A stretch of 64,000 nucleotides of DNA from Enoplosus armatus (GCF_043641665.1 NC_092182.1:28342293-28406292), one strand, 5' to 3'; counted from the first letter of the stretch, positions 20,613-37,279 are shown. A program made the numbers and translations. The notes: a model not told the origin generated them from the sequence alone.

Positions 20613-22078
20613 CAGTGGTGGAAGAAGTATTCAGGTACTTTACTTAAGTAAAAGTACTAATACCACACAGTGAAAATACTACTATGACTAATACTCATGA
20701 CAGGTAAAAGACCTGCATTCAAACCATCCTGCAGTAAAAGGTATTCTCAGTAACACAGTAAAAGTACTCATGTAGCAGTAAAATGTTCCCTGTCAGTGTT
20801 TCTATTAATATTTCTGCTGCATTCATGTGTCTGTGTCATTTTCCTGCTGTAGATGTTTCAGGTTGAGCTCATGTGAAGTACTTTATATACTGTTGGGTAC
20901 TTTCATCTGCAGCAATGCATCATATTCTATAGACTTAGACTTTTTTTAGACTTAGACTTTATTCATCCCACAACGGGGGAAATTTACAAGTCACAGCAGC
21001 AATCAGAATCAGAAATACTTTATTGATCCCCGGGGGGAAATTGTACAAAATTGTACAAAGACAGAAAGGTGCAGAAACACACAGCAGACAAGCACTGTGT
21101 CAATAAAAAACCAGAAGTATTTAAAAAAAAAAACAATATACATATAATAAATACAGATATAAAAAATATGGGGAACAAAAATAGATATATACACAGGGAA
21201 TATAAATATGTACAGATGTGCAGATTTATGTACAGAATTATGCCGTGCTGTTAAACAGTCTTATAGCCGTAGGAATGAACGACCTGCGGTAGCGCTCCTT
21301 TTTACACCGTGGGTGTAACAGTCTGCTGCTGAAGGAACTGCTCAGGGCCCCCACAGTCTCGTGCAGGGGGTGAGAGGTGTTGTCCATGATGGATGTCAGC
21401 TTGGCTAACATCCTCCTCTCCCCCACCTCCTCAATGGAGTCCAGCGGGCAGTCCAGAACAGAGCCGGCTCGCCTAATCAGGCTGTTGAGCCTCCTCCTGT
21501 CCCTGTCCGTGCTGCCCCCCCCCCCAGCAGACCACAGCATAGAAGACAGCCGAAGCTACCACAGTGTCATAAAAAGTCCGGAGCAGTTTCCTGCACACAC
21601 CGAAGGACCTCAGCCTCCTCAGCAGGTGGAGGCGGCTTTGGCCCTTCTTGTACAGGGCCTGAGTGTGGTCAGACCAGTTTATTGTTCAGGAGAACACCCA
21701 GGAATTTGTAGTTTTCCACCACCTCAATGTCCAAACCCTGGATGTTCACCGGTGTAGTGCTGGATGACTTCCTCCTGAAATCGATCATCATCTCCTTCGT
21801 CTTGCTGGCGTTGATGTGAAGCTGGCTATAAGATCAGCATGTGTTTGTTGCGTCACTGTCCTATGAGAACCACGAATCTCTATAAAGTCGGCTTTTCCTG
21901 TTTCCTGTCAGCTTTGTGACAATGCATTTTCCAGCTGATCTGAGGAGAATTTAAATAGTTTATCTATCTGAAGAAGAAGAAAAAGAAGAAGGAGAATGTT
22001 CTCAACACATGAAGGAACACTTCATCCTTCAGTTCATCACCAACATCTGGAGATACAGTTAGTTACATTCCACCACTG
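20613..22078. mobile_element. Non-autonomous hAT-like element with 8-bp target duplication
   Basis: The ends are inverted: CAGTGGTGGAA at the left and TTCCACCACTG at the right. They are flanked by CATGGGTG (20605-20612) and CATGGGTT (22079-22086), an 8-bp target duplication with one mismatch, typical of hAT. The left part (GAAGTATTCAGGTACTTTACTTAAGTAAAAG) is a common fish repeat. No transposase is visible. A LINE is nested inside (20931-21832). Confidence 0.82.
20931..21832 (-). mobile_element. 5'-truncated LINE nested in the hAT-like element
   Basis: On the minus strand the end of a LINE second ORF is readable: KEMMIDFR near 21790, NYKFLGV near 21700, RRLNSLIRRAGSV, ERRMLAKLTSIMDN, HPLHETVGAL and LLHPRCKKERYRRSFIPTA. 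A 3'UTR and a tail of GACTTAGACTTT-type repeats follow at 20931-20965 (plus reading). Frame breaks occur near 21600. Confidence 0.85.
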
Positions 22079-22511
22079 CATGGGTTTGATAAAGGAGGCT
22101 CAGAAAAGCTCTTATTGTGAAAAGCCTGTCTTGAATGAGCCTAGTCTCCGATCTCCACACTGAACCCATCATCATTGTTTTGATAGTGGAGAGCTCAGTG
22201 GTCCTCTAATACCAACAGCCTACATTCGGTGAGCCAGACTGGGATAAGCCTAACGAACTGAACCAGGATCAATCTGTTCCATGAAGCTGGTTTGAAGTTA
22301 ACCTAAGTCAACTGACTCCAGTCTGACTTTGAAACATCAGGTCACCGAAGAAAACTGAAGTGTTAAAACACAACAGGGATGTTTGAACAAATAAAATCTG
22401 TAATATCACATCTATAAAACGCAGAGCAGTGCATTGTGGGATTGTTAGCAGGCAGTAGAGTTCATGTTAGATTCTCTCTCTCTCTGTCTGTCTGCCTGTC
22501 TGTGTGTCCAG

Positions 22512-26975
<4,464 letters not shown>

Positions 26976-27709
26976 CTGCCACCCCCCACCCCCTTTCATC
27001 TCTTCTTTCATCTTTTCTTTCTGTCTAAATCCTCTTTTTCTCATTGGTCCAGAGGCCTGTCAGTCAGCCTCGCAGCAGCCAGACAGAGAAGGCGGAGGAA
27101 GGGGCGTATACTAAAAAAAAAAAAAAAACGACTTTCTTCAGCATTTCTAAAAGAAAAAACTGAATTTGTGTTTTGAGTGGTGGTGATGTCATGATGTACA
27201 AAGCTATGTTTAAGAAGAAAAGCCCCTCCCCTCAGCCCTAAAGTGGGCGGGACTTTAAAGGAGGGAAAGTAAGTGATGGACGTTTCTATCTTCCAACACA
27301 GTGATTATTTTCTTTTTCTGGACTAAATGTAAAGAAATGAAACGTGATTGGGCCCCAACTCAAGCAAACAGCCAGTCATCTCGTAGGTTTGCCGCTTCAT
27401 TGCCACACGTGCGAAGAACAGGCCAATCAGAGCAGACAACAAAAGGAACATTAATAATTAACATTTTATTATAATAATGTGGAAAAATAAAAAAATAATA
27501 TGCGTTTTGTTGCTGTTTAGACCAGATGGAGCGACTCACCAATGGAGACAAAAACTAATAATAAACAACAATTTTATGTTTGGATAGAAGAGAATGTTTT
27601 CACAAAAAAATCAAAGTGTTATTTTTATACAATATGTCACTTAGAGCTACTGTAAAAATGTCATCTGGTTGTACTGCAGACTGTAAGTTTAACCTGACAA
27701 TAAAATCAT

Positions 27710-28730
27710 GGAGGAAGAGGACGGAGCCAAGACACACTCCTGTCTGATCAATTTATTTCACAACAACACGCACATGCAAGAACAGTTCAGCAAGGTTTTA
27801 AGTCACAATTTTGACATATTAAGTAAAGATTTGAGAGGTCAAAAATCATGACAGCAATTTAAATTAATGAGAGTAAGTTTAAGTTTTTTTGTCACATAGA
27901 AAATGAGCTTCCATAGGTATTTGGTTGTAACTTGGAGATAATGCTAATTTCCTTCAAAGAACTGCTCCATTTAAACCCAGGTAAATATCTTTAATCATTT
28001 GTTATTGTAAACTTTATTCTTCACATATGTTTAATTGTATACTCAGCTGTAGACACATTGTCTCATGTTCATGTGCTGTGACTGAAAGACTCTGGAAGTG
28101 AACCAAATGAACTGATAAATCAGTTCTTTCTGGAAACATAAGTCAAAAGTAATAGACCCATAAAATAAAGTGTTTACACGATGCTTAAAAACATGAAATA
28201 TCTAAGAATGTATGGAGATTTGCCATGTTCTGGTGACAGCAAGGCCATTTTGGTTGTCATCTGCCTGACTAGTGATCTTATTGTGTTGTATAATTTGGCA
28301 TGATGGAAGCATTAAAATGTTAAATAAAAGAGGCATGAGGATTGAGCCCTGGGGAACTCCACATTAACGCTGGTCTATTCAGATGCACACCTTCTGATTC
28401 ACACAAAATAGCTCCTTTGACAAAACAGTCTCTCATCATAGCTGTTCTGGGGCTTTCAGTCATATCACATGGTCCTCATGAGTTGAATGAGGTGTTGATT
28501 TGTAGTTAATAGGAAGTTGTTAAGTGGACATGTGAAGTGAAATTATGCTGAAGATGACACAATATTTTGATATTTAATTGTATTATGTAGTTAATTTAAT
28601 TTGATTTGGAATCATTTTATTATATTTGATATTTCATTAAATAAATTTTTATATTTGTGTTTTTTATACAGGTTTTATTTTATTTATTTATTTTAGTTTA
28701 GTTTAGAGCAGACTCCTCCACTTGGTGGCA
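27710..28730. other. Intergenic stretch between cnbp and isy1
   Basis: AT-rich sequence with no exon seen. A segment around 28320-28380 (AAATAAAAGAGGCATGAGGATTGAGCCCTGGGG) resembles decayed LINE sequence like that at 41690-41740 read on plus. Confidence 0.45.
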
Positions 28731-28734
28731 GTAA

Positions 28735-28892
28735 TGCAATGATAAAGACGTCACGAAAACGGAAACAGTCGAAGAAGCCGGTGAAGTGCTTCCGGTTTGT
28801 GTCGGCGGTATAACGTTAGATGGTGAAGCTCGTTTGCTAATGGCCTTCAGGTCGGCGCCGGATTCTTAACTTAAACATAAAAAGCAGCAGAG
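28735..28892 (+). promoter_or_regulatory. isy1 promoter region
   Basis: Just upstream of the isy1 ATG are a CRE-like GACGTCACG (28748-28756), two ETS-type sites (AAACGGAAAC and GCTTCCGGTTT, about 28757-28798) and raised CpG. There is no TATA box. Inferred from motifs and position. Confidence 0.5.
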
Positions 28893-29207
28893 ATGGTAAG
28901 CAGCGGATCTTCACTCTTACACTATTTAACGTAGTTAACCTACACGGCTAGTTAGCATGTTGACCTTTAGCCAGAGCTTAGCTTGTTAGCTTTAACTGGC
29001 GGCTAACGCGTCCATTCAGTAACGGTAGTGAATTTTCAGCGGATTAAACTTTTTGAGTCTAAAAAGTTGACCGGCTGGATCCTGGATCCTTGACATTTCA
29101 TACATGAGCAGATTAATGCAATTCAGCTTTAACTGACATCTGTGTCTGTTTTTTCAGGCGAGAAACGCTGAGAAGGCTATGTAAGTACTGTCTGTGTGTA
29201 CTGCGCG

Positions 29208-29255
<48 letters not shown>

Positions 29256-32200
29256 TAATAGTGAAGAGTGTAACACCACCGCACTCAGCTGATTGAAGTA
29301 AATACAACGGCATCATAATTGTAGCTGAATACTATTAAGTAGCTGCAACTAACTAACAATCATGAATTAACTAATAATTATTTTGTTCAACCAACCGTCC
29401 AAAACATATTCCGTTTCCTGTCGTTTAAGAAGCAGGAAGCATCAAGTGTGACTTCACTGATTTGTTGATGATCAAAATAGCTGCCGATTAGTTTTCTGTT
29501 GATTAATCAGGCAGCTGGTTTCAGCTTAATCACTAACAGCTGCTTCACTGTTCATAAAGTCTGACTTCTCTTTATCAGGACTGTCTGTGGTCTTTAACTG
29601 TGTTCCTCTTCTGTGTCTCGCAGGACGGCTCTGGCTCGGTTCAGACAGGCTCAGCTGGAGGAGGGGAAAGTCAAGGTTAGATTCTACTCTGGGTTCTATT
29701 CGGGGTTCTACTGTTCTTTCTCACAGTAGACCCCGTGCAGGGCTCACATGTTAAAGTGTGTTGAACACTGCAGCTCTTCAGCTAATTAATTAATGCTCCT
29801 GTGGATGTGAAGCAGCTGTGAAACAGGTAGAGTCCAGGTGTGTCAAATCTCCCCGTGAAGATGTTCACCTGTGTGATGCTGTGAAATAGGAAGAGATGAT
29901 GTCAGGTATTCATGTAACAAACCTTGCAGACAACAAACAACATTTTCTGCTGCAGAGTTGACTGTCAGCTGATCTGAAAACTGACTGAAGATATGAACTG
30001 AGTCAGTGGTTTCCATGGTAACCAGCAGGCCAGGGTCAATAACTTCTGCCTGCTGTTAAACACATTTATTACAACTTAATGTGATTTATTTAGTCAGAAT
30101 TTAACTTTATTATTTTAATTGAAGCGTCTGAAGGAGAGGACCTCAGTGTCACAGAGTGACTTTACACTGACAGATAAAGATGAAACAGAATCAGAAAAAT
30201 TAGATATGTATTTAAATGGGGATTTCGTACTGGCAGTCCCTACATGTACCAGGATGCATTGCGTCCAAGCTTCTGACGTCACTGAGCAAGCTAGCTGCTG
30301 CTAATCAAAGTTACTTCAAACTACAAACTTTTTCACACATAGCTATATCATTCCCTCCAGGGCATGTCTATAAGTACACTTAGATACAACAACACTCACA
30401 CACACCGGTGAGGAGCAGAACGGGCTTCCATACAACAACAAAGAAGGCAACACTAGCAGAGCTAGCGCTGCAGCATAAAGTTCCACAAAAAGAAACATGA
30501 AAACAGTTTTGTTTGCTTCAAATGAGGCTCAACGTGCACACCGTTTCTGTTGACTGTCCTCAATATTACAACATTAGGCCTGTGGGAGTACCATGCTGGC
30601 CTATAGCTATTACTTTGTTGGCAGCGCAGAGATGTGCTGCAGTTGGTCTGCACCTCTGTCCAAGTGATTGAAACTTTAATTCATAGTAGCGCACACACAG
30701 GCTCTCTGGGTTGTTTTGTAGTTCTTCCTCCAACTACGTCACTATGACAGCGATGGTGCTGGAAGAACAACAGATTTTGCAGCAAGAGTACTCTGCTTTC
30801 TCTATCAATAAAGTACTGAGGAATTTATTGCTTCAATTGACTACATTTACCATCAACACTGAGTGGACATCCATATAAAATGTGGCAAATGTTCCCTTTA
30901 ATCATAAATGGTAAATGATCTCACTTATATAGCGCTTTTCAACCTTCACAGTTCCCAAAGCACCTTACAGCCAAGTCTCATTCACCCATTCACTCACACA
31001 TTCACACACCGATGGCGACCGAGCTGCCATGCAAGGTGCTGGTCTCCATTGGAAGCAACGTAGGGTTCAGTGTCTTGCTCAAGGACACTTTGACATGACG
31101 GGGGTAGCCGGGAGTCCCCAACCCGCCCTACACTGCTCTACCTCCCATGCGACAGTGCTAACCACTGCATACCGCATACAGATGGCAGATCATTAACATA
31201 AAAGTGAAATAGAAGTGGGCCCAATATGGATGCTTGTGGGACACCAGTGGACTGATGGTTATCAACTCTGACAATTTGAGATTGGTCAGAAAGGTAGGAC
31301 TCTATCCACCTTAGGGCCATCTGGAGAGAAATTGAAGGTAGATAACATGGAGAGGACAGCATGATGATTTCCTAAGATCTAAGAATACTGCCCTTATCCA
31401 GCAATGATTTAACCTTCTCTATACAGAAGCAGTTAGCTGTCTCTCTAGAGTGATTGGAAACTCTAATCCCAGCTACAAAATGTTCAAAAAACGCTCACAT
31501 TAGATGAAACAGGAAAATGTCTTTTCATCCACAGAAAACCATAACTAATTGGCTGTCTGTCTCTTTTAATCTGTCTGTCTGCAGGAGAGGAGACCTTTTC
31601 TGGCGTCAGAGTGCAGTGAACTTCCTAAAGCTGAGAAATGGAGACGACAGGTACACTGTAGTACAAACTGTAGTATTAGCTCTGCACTTCCTGTAATATT
31701 AGCTCTCCACTTCCTGCGTTTTGCCACTAACAGCAAGCTGAAGCTAATTATCATCTTTGTACAAACAAGATTTTAAAGCTCAGTGATTGGCTGTTGTATA
31801 GTAAAATGCAACCTGGAAGTCGTAGTTGACTGCTGTCCTTCAGTTTGTAAGTCCACAGGCTTCTTGTAGCTTTTACTTTTCAAAGAACCAGATATTTTCT
31901 AACACCGTTTTTCATCTTTTTTGCTGACTGACAGTTTGTGAAAACAAACTGACAGTTTGTGAAAACTGTCAGTCGGCAACACTGAACATGAAGCAGGAAC
32001 ACTTCAGTATCTACTGCAACAGCATGAGTACAGCTATCTAGCTAATGTGTGTGTGTGTGTGTGTTTCAGATCATCAGTGAGGTCTCAAAGAAAGTAGCTC
32101 AGATCCAGAATGGTGAGTATGATGAACCTGACTGACCCACCTGACTCACAGGTAGATTTGACCAGCAGGTAACAGACAGGAAGTGTATATGTGTTAATGT

Positions 32201-33179
32201 TGCTTTGACTTTTGTCTGACACCCCCCCCTCTGACCTGTCTGTGTGCAGCTGGTCTCGGGGAGTTCAGGATTCGTGATCTGAATGATGAGATCAACAAGC
32301 TGCTAAGAGAGAAGGGTCACTGGGAGGTCCGGATCAAAGAACTAGGAGGTCCCGACTATGCGGTAAATATTGTCAGAAACCAGTAACTACTGTAACTGGG
32401 TACCAGTGACGCTATTTGACGCCAGTGACTGTATCTGACACTGGTGACTGTATTACCTGGAACCAGTGACTGTATCTGACACCAGTGACAGTATTACCTG
32501 GAACCAGTGACTATATCTATTTGGTGAAGCAGTTCTGATCTTTGGTTCATGTTTTGATTTATCACACAGCTCTTTGAACAGAGGTTATAGATACTAACTA
32601 TTAGTCGATTGACAGAAAATTAATAGGCAGCTAATTTTATCATCAATAAATCGTTTCAGTCTCTTTTTCAAGTAAAAATGTGATCATGTAAGAAAAAGAC
32701 ATCTGAGAAGCTCACACCATCAAAAGAGTCAATAGTCATCAGATTAATCAACAATGAAAGTAATCATTAGTTGCAGCCTTATTGATGATGTGTGTGTCTC
32801 AGCGAGTTATTGATGATGTGTGTGTGTGTGTGTGTGTGTCTCAGCAAGTTATTGATGGTGTGTGTGTGTGTGAGTGTCTCAGCGAGTTATTGATGATGTG
32901 TGTGTGTCTCAGCGAGTTATTGATGTGTGTGTGCCTCAGCGAGTTATTGGTGTGTGTGTGTGTCTCAGTGAGTTGTGTGTGTGTGTGTGTGTCTCAGCGA
33001 GTTATTCATGATGTGTGTGTGCCTCAGCGAGTTATTGGTGTGTGTGTGTGTGTCTCAGCGAGTTATTGGTGTGTGTGTGTGTGTGTGTGTGTCTCAGCGA
33101 GTTATTGGTGTGTGTGTGTGTGTGTGTGTGTGTGTCTCAGCGAGTTATTGATGATGTGTGTGTGCCTCAGCGAGTTATT

Positions 33180-33277
<98 letters not shown>

Positions 33278-34023
33278 TCTCTCAGCGAGTCGGTCCGAAG
33301 ATGTTGGACCATGAGGGGAAGGAGGTTCCAGGGAATCGAGGATATAAATACTTTGGAGCAGCCAGAGACCTGCCCGGAGTCAGAGAGCTGTTTGAGAAAG
33401 AACGTATGTAATCTGTCGTTACTTCCTGTTTTATATCAAACCATCCTTCACTGTACTTTCGTCTGATTGGTCCTCTCTGATCATGTGACACCCAGCTGCA
33501 CCGGCGCTGCGGAAGACAAGGGCGGAGCTGATGAAGGACGTGGATGCAGAGTATTATGGCTACAGAGACGAAGACGATGGGGTGCTGCTTCCTCTAGAGA
33601 CGCAGTACGAGAAACAAGGTTTGATTCTTTTATAATCCAGTTATAATATAAATAAATATAAATTATAATTAATTAGTTATTATGAACATGTTTTCACTGT
33701 TCACTTCTGAATTTTACAGAACAAACGATGAATCTCAAGATGATCAATAATGAGATATTTCCAGTTATTACATGAACATGGGTTTTTTATTGTTTATTAA
33801 ATTCAGTATTTCACTTTAGCATGTCAGCATGCTAACATTAGCTAGTTAGCAGGAAACACAGAGTTGTTACAGTTCATCTTGAGGGGACCATGAAGGTCTG
33901 AACCACATTTCATCACAGTCCATCCAGCAGCTGTTGAGATGTTTCAGTCTGTATGAATGAATGAATGAATGAGTGAATAAATACAGGTCTCTGTCTTTTC
34001 TGTGTCAAACCTGCTGGATGTAG

Positions 34024-34060
<37 letters not shown>

Positions 34061-34091
34061 ATGCAGCAATGAATCAATTACTAAACATATT

Positions 34092-34180
<89 letters not shown>

Positions 34181-34777
34181 CTGTGTTGGAGGCGGTGCAG
34201 AGTTGGAGAGCAGAGAAAGAGTCCCGTCTGTTAGGAAACAAACAACAGGAGGAGGAGGAGGAGGAGGAGGAGAGCATCTACACAGTCCAAAATGAAGAGG
34301 TAAACTGTCTCCTTATGGTCCAGGAGCATCCAGGGCTCTGTAGAACTGTGTGTATATATCTATAGATATAATAGAAATAATAATAATACTGATGATGATA
34401 GTAATAAGAATAATCTCTAAATTGTGAGACAGTTTACAGACTGTGGGCGGAGCCACATGTGTCACTTCCTGTCAGTGAGGTGTGTTTGTTTTGTGTGTGT
34501 GTGTGCGCAGCTGGATGATGAGGAGAGCCAGGAGGAGCAGGAGGGAGAGGAGGGAGGAGTCACCTTCATTGCACATGTACCTGTTCCCTCACAGAGAGAG
34601 GTGACACACACGTTTGTCTTTCTACACTTGTGAGGACCCTCGTTCACATAATGCATTCCCTGAACCTGAACCTCAAAACAGAGTCTGAATCTTTAAACTG
34701 CCTTTTGAAGTAGAGAGCACATCACCTACCTGTCTGTCTCTGTCTGTCTCTCTCTCTCTCTCTCTCTGACCCGTCTG

Positions 34778-34826
<49 letters not shown>

Positions 34827-34983
34827 CTCTCTCTCTGACCTGTTTCTCTCTCTCTCTGACTCGTCTGTCTCTCAGGTGGAGGAGGCTCTTGTCCGGAGGA
34901 AGAAGATGGAGTTGTTGCAGCATTACGCCAGCGAGACTCTTCAGGCTCAGAGTCAGACGGCCAGAACTCTGCTGGGACTGTAA
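28893..34983 (+). CDS. isy1: Pre-mRNA-splicing factor ISY1
   Basis: Eleven exons join in frame to 285 residues, the same length as human ISY1: 28893-28895 (ATG alone, split from the rest by an intron), 29158-29180, 29624-29675, 31585-31650, 32070-32112, 32250-32362, 33286-33403, 33496-33618, 34181-34299, 34511-34600 and 34876-34983. ISY1 belongs to the Prp19/NineTeen complex of the catalytic spliceosome in the nucleus. Matching segments include [95 protein letters not shown], a Glu-rich run, [20 protein letters not shown] and [13 protein letters not shown]. The exon 5, 7 and 9 acceptors adjoin (TG)n tracts. It follows cnbp on the same strand, as in human. Possible polyadenylation signal ATTAAA near 35055. 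Confidence 0.97.
29212..29255 (+). repeat. (TG)n microsatellite, isy1 intron 2
   Basis: About 20 uninterrupted TG units beginning 31 bases downstream of the exon 2 donor. Confidence 0.95.
30900..31145 (+). repeat. SINE-like interspersed repeat, isy1 intron 3
   Basis: TAAATGGTAAATGATCTCACTTATATAGCGCTTTT and the following TCATTCACCCATTCACTC are typical of a widespread fish repeat. A related end lies inverted at 51370-51515 (AAAGCGCTATATAAGTGAGATCATTTA). Confidence 0.7.
31138..31370 (-). mobile_element. LINE reverse-transcriptase fragment, isy1 intron 3
   Basis: The minus strand reads [20 protein letters not shown], then [20 protein letters not shown], matching conserved blocks of a LINE reverse transcriptase (normally GVPQGS). 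Truncated at both ends. Confidence 0.85.
31770..32010 (+). repeat. Interspersed repeat, inverted relative to 43155-43400
   Basis: Shared blocks read in opposite directions: CAGTGATTGGCTGTT, TCCACAGGCTTCTTGTAGCTTTTAC and AAAGAACCAGAT. At 31928-31978 there is an imperfect inverted repeat, TTGCTGACTGACAGTTT versus AAACTGTCAGTCGGCAA. Confidence 0.7.
32380..32520 (+). repeat. Short tandem repeat after isy1 exon 6
   Basis: CCAGTGACTGTATCTGACA and CCTGGAACCAGTGACTGTAT units repeat three to four times beginning about 18 bases after the donor. Confidence 0.75.
32780..33290 (+). repeat. Minisatellite plus (TG)n containing copies of the isy1 exon 7 acceptor
   Basis: Units of TCTCAGCGAGTTATTGATGATG followed by (TG)n recur about 12 times from 32797, then about 46 TG units lead into TCTCTCTCAG/CGAGT, the real exon 7 border at 33285/33286. 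The CTCAG/CGAG of the true splice site is thus present in nearly every unit. Confidence 0.93.
33830..33965 (+). repeat. Common fish interspersed repeat fragment, isy1 intron 8
   Basis: GCATGCTAACATTAGCTAG and TCATCTTGAGGGGACCATGA, followed by CCATCCAGCAGCTGTTGAGA, resemble a widely dispersed fish repeat. Only one copy is in the window. Confidence 0.5.
34095..34178 (+). repeat. (TG)n microsatellite forming the isy1 exon 9 acceptor region
   Basis: About 42 TG units run directly into AG/CTGTG at 34179-34181. No pyrimidine tract separates the repeat from the acceptor. A (CA)n run lies 50 bases upstream (34025-34058). Confidence 0.95.
34740..34875 (+). repeat. (TC)n-rich tract before isy1 exon 11
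   Basis: Long CT/TCTG repeats form an extended polypyrimidine tract up to the CTCAG acceptor at 34875. Confidence 0.9.
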
Positions 34984-35333
34984 CCTGTCTTTCTGTCTGT
35001 AACCTGTCTGTCTGATGTAAATATTGGTTCATTTTTATACTTGGCCTGTTTCTTATTAAAACATTCTTCAGCTCAGTCTGTTCTTCTCACGTTTTGTTGG
35101 TTCTACAGATTTTAAGGTGGTTCTTTAAAAAACGATACGTCCATGCTGTGTTTTGGGACTTTTCTTCTGCACTCAATACAAAGACCACATGTTGTAATGG
35201 AAAGAATCAGGAGATAGTAAATGCTGCAGTGTCCTCTCCTGTTATTAGGGAGCGCCATCTGTCCAGGACTAACTCATGGGACGTGTTGATGACACAGTCA
35301 CTGAAGATGAAAATATTTTTTGGATTGTACCTC

Positions 35334-35463
35334 ATGTGGACAGGACTGTGTTGTACTTCATGTTGTACTTCATGTGGACAGGATTGTTTTGTACTTCGTG
35401 TTGTACTTCATGTGGACAGGATTGTGTTGTACTTCATGTGGACAGGATCGTGTTGTACTTCAT
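35334..35463 (+). repeat. Tandem repeat downstream of isy1
   Basis: Units of TTGTACTTCATGTGGACAGG recur about five times with spacing of roughly 30 or 46 bases. Confidence 0.88.
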
Positions 35464-35734
35464 GCGAGTAGAACTCTGAAACTCCTGGAAACTGAGAGGT
35501 GGAATTCATCTTTAAAGTGAAAAACATGACTGTGACCTGTCTGTCTCCCTGAGTTTGACAGACAGACAGAAACAGTCTATGTCCTCTTCCTCTCTCTGTG
35601 TTTCATCATGTGGTTTCAATCTGGCAGCTGATTGGTTGATTGGTGGCAGCATTCTGCAGCATGTGATTGGCTGATTAACAGCTGAACGCTGCATGTGATG
35701 TCATGTGAGGAGGAAACTGCCATCAGCCGCATTT

Positions 35735-36045
35735 AATCAGTGTGTGTGTGTGTGTTGCTCTGCAGTGTCTTTTGAGTGGGTGTGTGTGTGTGTGTGTGTT
35801 GCTCTGCAGTGTGTCTTCTGTGTGTGTGTGTGTGTGTGTGTTGCTCTGCAGTGTGTCTTCTGTGTGTGTGTTTTGCTCTGCAGTGTGTCCTCTGTGTGTG
35901 TGTTACTCTGCAGTCTGTCTTCTCTGTGTGTGTGTGTGTGTGTTGCTCTGCAGTGTGTCTTCTGTGTGTGTGTTTTGCTCTGCAGTGTGTCTTCTGTGTG
36001 TGTGTGTTGCTCTGCAGTGTGTCTTCTTTGTGTGTGTGTGTCCAA
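35735..36045 (+). repeat. (TG)n-GCTCTGCAG minisatellite between isy1 and hdhd5
   Basis: About nine units of (GT)n-TTGCTCTGCAGTGTGTCTTCT. Open frames rich in Cys-Val and His-Thr across it are repeat artefacts. Confidence 0.93.
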
Positions 36046-36242
36046 TGAGGTGGAGAGCAGTGACATGAAACATTTGATTTTATTGTCTGAAGACTGTCGA
36101 AGAAACCAGAATGCATCCGTCATTCCCACGTTACATCATCATTGTATTTTAATTCAATTCAATTAATTTCCATTTCTCACACAAACAGCGCTGTTCACAA
36201 TATGTTGGTATGATACCTGGCTGGCAGAGGTTCAGAGGAGCG

Positions 36243-36548
36243 TTAGCTCTACGGCTAACAGCAGCCATAGTCAGCGGTTACTTTAACAACAGGTAAAGCC
36301 CTCTGAATCACAGCGTCGAAGCAGAGCAGCTGGAGGACATCAGACAGCGTGTTTCATGTGTCCTCCATCCTCCAGAATCGATTGTGTCTGTTTTTATTGT
36401 TTCACACTTTGATGAGCGAGTGAGTTCATATGTCCACTTACACAGAGGACGTCAGCTGATGAGTCCTTCAGTGTGGCCCAGGACGCATTCATATACACAC
36501 TGCTAAAAGAATGTGGACACAAGCAGCCCAGACCACCTCCGAATGTGG
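36243..36548 (-). repeat. Interspersed DNA-transposon-like repeat (CCCTGTTCA family), copy 2, inverted
   Basis: Reverse complement of 4970-5300 over its length. It includes the matches to AGTTCATATGTCC, CATCAGACAGCGTGTTTCATG and GGTTACTTTAACAACAGGTA. Confidence 0.85.
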
Positions 36549-37260
36549 TGATTCTATTCCATCCATGCTCAAAATGTCAGCCTGGCTAAATATGGGGATG
36601 AAATAAAGGATGCTAAAATCTTCAACTGCAGTTTTTTCCAGAACTGCATCAATGATGAAAGAATATTTCATTCATGATTGTACACTTCTCTTAGGAACAG
36701 CAACAGTATGCTTTTGAAAAGTGCACCCAAAAGTTTGAAAATGCCCCTATTTCGTAGACATTGGGGGCAAAAGTTGCCTCCCAAATATATATTTTTTATT
36801 TCCTGCACTGGGTTTATCTCAGCAAGTTGTTTCCTGTTTCTTCTTATTCTGTTTCTTCATCCATTATCAGCTGTTTACACTGTCGTTGTTGTTGTTTATC
36901 AGCTGATGGTAGTAAAAATCTGCTGACTGCTTGAACAGTTTCAGTTGTCGTGATACTCGGACACAAACAACAGACTGCACGACCACATGTGACCTGTGAC
37001 GACATTGTTATTAATTTATCAATTGATTGATGAATGGGGACCTGCTATTTATTAATTGATTGATAAATTAATGAAGTTAATTGTCAGCAGACTGACATCA
37101 CTGGGGATATATTTTGATTGAGGAAGCAAAACAAAACAGAGGAGGAGAGGGCAACAGTGCATCATGGGGGTTGATGCATGGTTATGGACATTTTTAATGT
37201 GTGTGTGTGTGTGTGTGTTTGTGAGAGAGGGAGCGAGAAAGAGAGGCTCCTCCCCCTGAT
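36549..37260. other. Intergenic DNA upstream of hdhd5
   Basis: No exon recognised. It contains a TTTATTAATTGATTGAT-type short repeat near 37010-37075 and a (TG)n run at 37198-37218 about 60 bases before the hdhd5 TATA box. Confidence 0.5.
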
Positions 37261-37279
37261 GATGTCACAGCTCTGTCAG

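Noticed and set aside
32782..33466. Long frames rich in Cys-Val and Ser-Glu-Leu-Leu
   Set aside because: Translation of (TG)n and the isy1 intron 6 minisatellite; the only real coding part is exon 7.
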